DNA from: Deltaproteobacteria bacterium
GTDB lineage: Bacteria; Desulfobacterota; Desulfobulbia; Desulfobulbales; BM004
Assembly (NCBI GenBank): GCA_024639555.1
Contig: JAHEID010000007.1
Location: 1-33,511 of the forward strand
Direction of reading: 5' to 3'
DNA length: 33,511 nucleotides
Shown: positions 26,656 through 33,511 of the stretch, in pieces
Position numbering within the stretch: position 1 is the first letter of the stretch
Layout: each line of letters opens with the position of its first letter
Notes under the pieces: generated by a model
Databases searched by the model: none
Told to the model about the DNA's origin: nothing
What the model saw: the letters and a program-made list of their open reading frames with translations, nothing else
Made by a program: the position numbers and the translations under genes

Positions 26656-26880
26656 GCAGTATGGAAAGATATTGCAGCCCTCCCCATATCTATCAGTGTT
26701 CTTGCCAATTTTGCCCTATGCAAGCCAAAAGCCTTTCACGGAGGAGGGTTGACAGGAATTGCGTTTATTCTGTGCATCTGCAGAGAAAAATACATATTGG
26801 TTAATGTGTTGGCCTGCGGAACTTCCCATGTTACCGCAGGCAAGGCAGCCCCAATAAAAATAATTGTCGAGGAAAACTTT
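26656..26880. other. Intergenic region with a strong hairpin at 26812-26841
   Basis: GCCTGCGG (26812-26819) and CCGCAGGC (26834-26841) form a perfect 8-pair stem with a 14-base loop. A consensus TTGACA at 26749-26754 lies upstream but no good -10 is placed at 16-18 bases. The hairpin lies 39 bases before the small broken gene at 26881 and could be its leader structure or a roadblock after regA. It lacks a T run, so it is not a classical terminator. Confidence 0.4.
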
Positions 26881-27049
26881 ATGAATGCAAGCAAGAGACA
26901 GAAATATTTCCAAACCGGTCTGGTACTCGCTATCTCCCTGCTCCTGTGAAATCATCTTCCGGCGGCGCCCCCCGGCAGCAACCCCGGTTCCGGATAAGGC
27001 GCCCAATGCGCCCAAGATCAAGGAACCCGAAGACTGGAAAGATTTTTGA
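26881..27049 (+). pseudogene. Possible broken small exported protein gene (about 56 codons)
   Basis: An ATG with AGGA at good spacing opens MNASKRQKYFQTGLVLAISLLL, a typical signal or anchor sequence, then stops at 26947. Shifting frame once there gives KSSSGGAP, and again at a run of six C (26968-26973) gives AATPVPDKAPNAPKIKEPED and WKDF before TGA. Together this makes a plausible 56-residue protein with an N-terminal hydrophobic segment, a Pro/Ala-rich linker and an acidic tail. Two one-base losses are needed, so it is either decayed, mis-sequenced, or a chance reading. No known family is recognised. Confidence 0.33.
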
Positions 27050-27354
27050 AACGAAAGTCATTCATTAACCAATTAAAATCATCATGCCCGAAAGCCGACA
27101 TTGTGGCAAGAAAGACGGACTTCCCCAGGCATAATAGATTCCGAAATAGTTTGACTCAAACTACTACATACATTGAAAGAATTACCTTGCTGAAATATTG
27201 TAACATACATGATAAAATTAGATTTTTCGTGAGGCAGGGACATAAAGCCACAGGTGTTGTGAATAGAGATGGACTGCCAGTTTAAAGTAAAGTCCCGGAA
27301 AGAACATATCCTTCAAAAGGCCAAACAAATTGACTTGTTGTAAAAAAACCGATC
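27050..27354. other. Intergenic region with a perfect palindrome; no supported gene
   Basis: AT-rich DNA before the glycosidase-DUF547 gene. It contains the palindrome at 27147-27163 and no convincing gene. A 79-codon frame starting with TTG has no ribosome binding site or family look. Confidence 0.45.
27147..27163. promoter_or_regulatory. Perfect palindrome TAGTTTGA-C-TCAAACTA
   Basis: Eight-base arms match perfectly around a single central base, and the site includes TTGACT, a possible -35 box. It lies about 190 bases before the glycosidase-DUF547 gene and looks like a binding site for a dimeric regulator. The regulator is unknown. Confidence 0.4.
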
Positions 27355-29535
27355 ATGTCCCGTCTATTTGCCGACTATATCAAGAAAGCAAAGAATATCC
27401 TTGAAGACAACTGGTTGGGTTCGTCCACAAAACCTGCACCTTCGTTGTATCCTCATCAGTGGAATTGGGACTCTGCCTTTATCTCCATAGGTCTATCTCA
27501 TTATAATACCGGCAGGGCTATCCAAGAGATAGAGACGCTCTTTGAAGCCCAATGGCTTAATGGCATGGTGCCGCAAATAGTCTTCAATCATGATGCCCTC
27601 GGGCATTATTTTCCCGAGCCCGACTTCTGGCAGACTGAAAGATCCCCAAATGCACCGAGAAACCATTTATCGTCAGGCATTACCATGCCCCCGGTGCATG
27701 CCATTGCAGTGGAAAAAATTTACGTAAATGCCAAGAAACCCAGAACCACAATACCTTTTCTTAAACGCATTTATCCAAAGTTGCTCAATGCCCATACCTA
27801 CCTTTACCGTGAAAGAGATCCCGGTAAAGAAGGACTTGTTTATATTCGGCATCCCTGGGAGTCGGGTATCGACAACTCGCCCACATGGGACGCACCTCTA
27901 AAACGTATAACGCTAGACAAGGCAAAACTGCCGTATTATGAACGCAAAGACCTGGGACACGGTGTAAACCCCCAGATGCGTCCCAGTGATAAAGAGTATG
28001 ACCGGTATGTCTATCTTGTGAATCTTTTTCGGCAAAACGACTATGACGAGGCCAGAATAAGACAGATATGCCCCTTTCTTATACAAGACCCGCTGTTTAA
28101 CGCTATTTTATGCAAGGCTAATGAATCTCTGGTTCGTATAGCAGAGGTCATTGGTGCAGACTCAAAACAACCTGAAAAGTGGGCAAAAAAGACCGCATCA
28201 ACCATTAAGGACAAGTTGTGGAACCTGAATCAAGATATATTCGGCGCTTATGATCTCGTTGCGGATACGTCCATTGATGTGGATACAGCTGCTGGCTTTT
28301 TGCCCCTTTATGCCGGTGCAGCCTCACAAGAGCAGGCCCGCAAGATTTACGAGAGACTTAACTCCGCCTCATTTTGTGCCCTGCACCAGGGAAACTGTTT
28401 TACCATTCCAAATTATGACACACGCAAGGAGGGATTTGAACGTTCAAACTATTGGCGTGGTCCGGTTTGGATCAACATCAACTGGATGCTTGCTGAGGGA
28501 CTGAGACGCTATGGTTATACCCTAAAGGCAGATTCCCTCCAGAAAGATCTGCTACAGCTCCCCATACGATTCGGGTTTTATGAGTATTTTGATTCTTTTG
28601 ACGGCAGAGGATATGGAACGGACAACTTCAGCTGGACAGCGGCGCTCTTCATTGACCTGGTTGAAGATTTTTATTCTTCGCAGAAAAAAGCCCATTTGAG
28701 TCTAGCAAAGCAAGTTAACTCATTAATATCAAGCGGTATTATATTAAACGATGGAAATGAAATGACAGAGGTTTCTCTTGACAGCCTGAGCCATGAACTT
28801 ATGCGCAACATGAGGCAGCTCAGAAACAGATTTTATGACACTAAGCGTGGCCGTGTCGATTATCATGCTCTTAAGGAATCAGAAGAGTTTCGAAATTACA
28901 GACTTCTTTCCAACAGCCTCCAGAAGTTTGATCCTTCCAGATTATTAGGTCGCAAAGAAAAAATCGCCTTTTGGGTTAACCTTTATAATACTATTGTGGT
29001 TGATGGTATTGCGAGATTGTCTATCGAGCAATCGGTAAAAGAGGTTGCCGGCTTTTTCAGCTCCGTAAAGTACCAAATCGGTGAATACCTTTACTCCCCG
29101 GATGACATTGAGCATGGAATTCTTCGGGGAAATGTCCGGCCCTGGTTCCGCCCATTCAAGCAGTTCGGCGCCTTTGATAATAGAAAAAAATGGGTTGTGA
29201 CTCCTGTGGACCCGCGCATACACTTTGCTCTGGTCTGCGGCTCTCGGTCCTGTGCACCCATTGATTACTATGAATCGCAGAAAATTTATGATCAACTCGA
29301 TGAAGCTGCAAAAAGTTTTGTTAATTCTTCTGAGGTAGTCATTCTGCCTGAGAAAGGAAAACTCATGCTTTCTGAAATATTCCGTTGGTATGGAGATGAT
29401 TTTGGAGGAATATCCGGGGTCATTGATTTTATTTTTGATTACCTGGCAGACAGTAACGCCCGAGAATTTCTGGAAAAGTCGAGGCAACATATCCAGTTTG
29501 AATATATTTATTATGACTGGAATCTGAACCGATGA
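27355..29535 (+). CDS. Fusion of a GH63/MGH1-like glycoside hydrolase and a DUF547 domain
   Basis: This 726-residue cytoplasmic protein (no signal peptide) joins two families. Residues about 1-445 resemble the (alpha/alpha)6-barrel GH63 group that includes mannosylglycerate hydrolase: YPHQWNWDSAFISIGL near the start, the acid D173 in WESGIDNSPTWD, NYWRGPVWININWM, the likely base E410 in GFYEYFDSFDG, and FSWTAALFIDL. Residues about 470-726 are DUF547: KIAFWVNLYNTIVVDG, EHGILRGN, DPRIHFALVCGSRSCAP (C628, C633), WYGDDFGG and the final YYDWNLNR. Both parts look complete, so the protein should be active on an alpha-linked sugar such as glucosyl- or mannosylglycerate or trehalose (inference). The ribosome binding site is weak. 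Confidence 0.83.
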   Translation: MSRLFADYIKKAKNILEDNWLGSSTKPAPSLYPHQWNWDSAFISIGLSHYNTGRAIQEIETLFEAQWLNGMVPQIVFNHDALGHYFPEPDFWQTERSPNAPRNHLSSGITMPPVHAIAVEKIYVNAKKPRTTIPFLKRIYPKLLNAHTYLYRERDPGKEGLVYIRHPWESGIDNSPTWDAPLKRITLDKAKLPYYERKDLGHGVNPQMRPSDKEYDRYVYLVNLFRQNDYDEARIRQICPFLIQDPLFNAILCKANESLVRIAEVIGADSKQPEKWAKKTASTIKDKLWNLNQDIFGAYDLVADTSIDVDTAAGFLPLYAGAASQEQARKIYERLNSASFCALHQGNCFTIPNYDTRKEGFERSNYWRGPVWININWMLAEGLRRYGYTLKADSLQKDLLQLPIRFGFYEYFDSFDGRGYGTDNFSWTAALFIDLVEDFYSSQKKAHLSLAKQVNSLISSGIILNDGNEMTEVSLDSLSHELMRNMRQLRNRFYDTKRGRVDYHALKESEEFRNYRLLSNSLQKFDPSRLLGRKEKIAFWVNLYNTIVVDGIARLSIEQSVKEVAGFFSSVKYQIGEYLYSPDDIEHGILRGNVRPWFRPFKQFGAFDNRKKWVVTPVDPRIHFALVCGSRSCAPIDYYESQKIYDQLDEAAKSFVNSSEVVILPEKGKLMLSEIFRWYGDDFGGISGVIDFIFDYLADSNAREFLEKSRQHIQFEYIYYDWNLNR

Positions 29536-30013
29536 TCTTTTTTTAATTCAGTAGGTCCATTTTAGGTTCTAGTTGATGCTTTCCAATGTAATCCAAAAGA
29601 AGAACAAAAAGTAAAACATTCTATTATCCAGCAGAAGTAGATGGATTGATAGCTCAGTGACTATAGCCAGTGGACATGACAACTTCCAAAACGATTCAAT
29701 TAAGTTACTATTGTGGCAAGATATATTTATTTTGTTATCAGGCACACTCCTAACACGTTGTGGCACTTGATGGTTTCTTCCTTAAAGAGTAAAATTTAAT
29801 TTCCCATCTGAAAAGATTTTTAACTCTTGGATATGAGTGAACTCCAATGAAAGGAGTTGCCAAAAAGTTGCATATCAGAACCTCCAAAGGATTATCTTCC
29901 TGCTGGAGGCTTTTGTCCTTTTTACCAAGCGCTTGTTGTAGTTAAATGAACTTGCTGAGATAGTTAATGTGTCCACTTTCACAGGTAAGTTGTGCGAATA
30001 ACCCTTAAAAAAC
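29536..30013. other. AT-rich intergenic region with nested inverted repeats at 29830-29922
   Basis: No gene is recognised. GATATG (29830-29835) pairs with CATATC (29871-29876) and encloses AACTCC (29840-29845) paired with GGAGTT (29853-29858). Just after, CCTCCA (29881-29886) pairs with TGGAGG (29904-29909) and is followed by CTTTTGTCCTTTTT, a terminator-like ending with a long loop. This may be a terminator region after the glycosidase gene or a small structured RNA. Confidence 0.35.
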
Positions 30014-30059
30014 TTGACACTGCATTCTAATTAAAATAATTTTGCAAATAGGAATTATT
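30014..30059 (+). promoter_or_regulatory. perR promoter with PerR-box-like operator
   Basis: TTGACA (30014-30019) is a perfect -35 box, and a weak -10 (TAATTT) follows after 17 bases. The segment 30031-30045 matches the 7-1-7 Bacillus PerR box TTATAAT-N-ATTATAA at 10 of 14 positions and overlaps the -10. A second dyad, AATAATT (30035-30041) with AATTATT (30053-30059), lies over the same place. This suggests self-repression by the PerR-like gene downstream. Confidence 0.5.
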
Positions 30060-30095
30060 CTTATTTGGCGTTTATGTGTAATTGGGGGGCTGTAA

Positions 30096-30530
30096 ATGAG
30101 TGTTAAAGACAGGCTTCGTGATTTTGAGGAAGTCTGCAGGAAAGAAGGTCTAAAAATAACCCACCAGCGCCTTGAGATTTTCAGGGAACTGCTAAATTCC
30201 CACGATCATCCAACTGTTGAAAAGCTTTATCATCGACTCCGGCCAAAGCTCCCGACCATATCTCTTGACACGGTATACAGGACATTAACAACTTTGGAGC
30301 AGCATGGTCTTGTTGGCAGGGTTGAGACTGAAGAAAGTCAAGCCCGCTTTGAAGGAGAAATGGAAGAACATCATCATGCTATCTGCAAGAAATGCGGTAA
30401 GATTACCGATTTTTTTGGGGAAATTCCCTAATGTAGCGGCCTTGCCGGACGATATTTTGAAATGGGGAAAATATCTAAGAAAAGTATTGCGTTGCATGGT
30501 CTTTGCGGGCAATGTGCCCAGGAAAAATAA
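30096..30530 (+). pseudogene. perR: PerR-like Fur-family peroxide regulator with two compensating frameshifts
   Basis: This metal-dependent repressor has an N-terminal winged helix (KITHQRLEIFRELL, HPTVEKLYHRLRPKLP, TVYRTLTTLEQHGLV) and metal-site residues EEHHHAICKKCGKITDF; the Asp in ITDF corresponds to the PerR-type Asp104 that favours peroxide sensing. The frame stops at 30431, after 111 codons. Removing one base in the T run at 30410-30416 gives DFLGKFPNVAALPDD, then adding one base at GGGGAAAA (30464-30471) restores the first frame through KISKKSIALHGLCGQCAQEK to 30530: a normal 144-residue protein with the second CxxC zinc site. As sequenced, the product lacks that site and would probably be inactive. 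katG lies downstream. The RFE motif replaces RFD (Asp85). Confidence 0.85.
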
Positions 30531-30595
30531 ATCATTTTGGGAGAAGCGCTTTTTTGAGCATATATAAATATATTTACTAACAGCACAGAGAATAA

Positions 30596-32818
<2,223 letters not shown>

Positions 32819-32892
32819 TCGTATCATAAACGTCTTCGAGGGTTTATGAAGCGTATTCTGGACTAGTTAGAATAATTAGGTGTAAATTTTTT

Positions 32893-32934
32893 AAATAAAA
32901 AGGCAGGGGCAAAAGTGTTCCTGCCTTTTTATTT
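32893..32934. terminator. Strong bidirectional rho-independent terminator
   Basis: AAATAAAAAGGCAGG (32893-32907) and CCTGCCTTTTTATTT (32920-32934) form a perfect 15-pair stem with a 12-base loop and T-rich ends in both directions. It ends katG and can also end the convergent kinase gene. The rest of the 337-base gap shows nothing recognisable. Confidence 0.9.
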
Positions 32935-33155
32935 TCAGAGTCAATATATCTATCAAGTGTGAATCGTGAATGGTTTCTGAATTATATAGATGTCCACTGG
33001 ATATATGGCCCCAAAACGTTTTCCTTGCAAACCATGGAAATTGGTTGCGTTTATAAATTGCAAAATTTGAAAAACGTACCTGAGCCTCATGGAGTCTGAT
33101 GATCTCAGGTATTATATGTGTCTTTTTGAGTCAATCCCGCAATGCAATATCCGGC

Positions 33156-33511
33156 TCAGCTCTTTTCTGCAATAACCGGGAGCAGGACAGTTACCTTGGT
33201 ATGCTCCCCGTAACTGCTTTCAAAAATAAGTTTACCGTCATGATCCGTAATAATTCCATGGCTGATGGCAAGGCCCAGGCCTGTTCCTATTCCTGCAGGC
33301 TTGGTAGAAAAAAAGGGGTTATATATCTTGTCGATAATTGAAGACGGAATGCCTGTACCATAATCAATGAAGGTTATATCAACGTAGTCTTTATCATCAA
33401 CGGTTTCCTCTATGCCATGGATAACAAGGTTTTTCTTGGGGTGTGCTTTCGCATGTTTCTGGTTTAAGGCATAGCGGGCATTGTTGATTATATTTAAAAA
33501 TACCTGCTCCA
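33156..33511 (-). CDS. Sensor histidine kinase, C-terminal ATPase domain (partial)
   Basis: The minus strand is open from the right edge to a TGA at 33156-33158, giving the last 117 residues of a histidine kinase. The N-box reads LEQVFLNIINNARYAL, G1 is DYGTGIP, the F-box is NPFFSTKPAG, and G2 is GTGLGLAIS, with the C-terminal GKLIFESSYGEHTKVTVLLP strand. The sensor and His-phosphoacceptor parts lie outside the window, so the signal and partner are unknown. It converges on katG across the shared terminator. Confidence 0.9.
   Translation of the reverse strand, partial: EQVFLNIINNARYALNQKHAKAHPKKNLVIHGIEETVDDKDYVDITFIDYGTGIPSSIIDKIYNPFFSTKPAGIGTGLGLAISHGIITDHDGKLIFESSYGEHTKVTVLLPVIAEKS

Noticed and set aside
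27046-27285. 79-codon plus-strand frame before the glycosidase-DUF547 gene
   Set aside because: TTG start, no ribosome binding site, odd composition, and it spans a likely operator palindrome.

Overview
The window looks like the chromosome of a Gram-negative, anaerobic or microaerophilic deltaproteobacterium (Desulfobacterota, perhaps Desulfobulbales-like). This is inferred from the gene set and the style of the proteins (IHF alpha, TatC, an ethylbenzene-dehydrogenase-type haem-binding protein, c-di-GMP enzymes, HslVU, DnaE, a RegB/RegA pair, PerR plus KatG). No rRNA, tRNA, CRISPR array, insertion sequence or phage gene was seen. Most of it is housekeeping chromosome at moderate GC; the clear exception is the GC-rich katG near the right end.

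Layout. Positions 1-5200 (+ strand) hold ihfA (cut by the left edge), a single-domain response regulator, a periplasmic haem-domain protein preceded by a decayed copy of its own 5' end, a membrane GGDEF-EAL protein, and a secreted Sel1-repeat protein. A GGEEI-PilZ diguanylate cyclase lies on the minus strand at 5310-6503. Next on the plus strand come tatC (broken by one missing T in a T run), a class II aldolase and a UDP-glucuronate 4-epimerase-like gene. The minus-strand isoprenoid operon xseB-ispA-dxs follows. From 13.8 to 19.5 kb is a plus-strand run: xerC, hslV, hslU, a zinc-ribbon protein, an FAD oxidoreductase with a C-terminal membrane domain, and a small gene that is a stand-alone copy of that membrane domain. 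On the minus strand are dnaE and a TIM-barrel epimerase-like gene. From 24 to 26.7 kb are a highly structured untranslated region and a redox two-component pair of the RegB/RegA (PrrB/PrrA) family. After a broken tiny gene comes an unusual fusion of a GH63/MGH1-like glycosidase with DUF547. The right end has a perR-like gene with two compensating frameshifts, katG, a strong bidirectional terminator, and the 3' end of a histidine kinase on the minus strand, cut by the right edge.

How the parts work together. xseB-ispA-dxs and xerC-hslVU are conserved housekeeping groups. Two c-di-GMP enzymes, one next to a haem-domain protein, and RegBA suggest strong redox control of lifestyle. PerR-KatG is the peroxide defence module, and a PerR-box-like element overlaps the perR promoter. 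Three genes (tatC, perR, and a small gene at 26881) carry indels at or next to base runs. That pattern must be separated from sequencing error before any biology is drawn from it.

The best candidates for something undescribed are the GH63-like/DUF547 fusion, the membrane domain that occurs both fused to an FAD oxidoreductase and alone in the next gene, and the three-way-junction RNA candidate upstream of regB.
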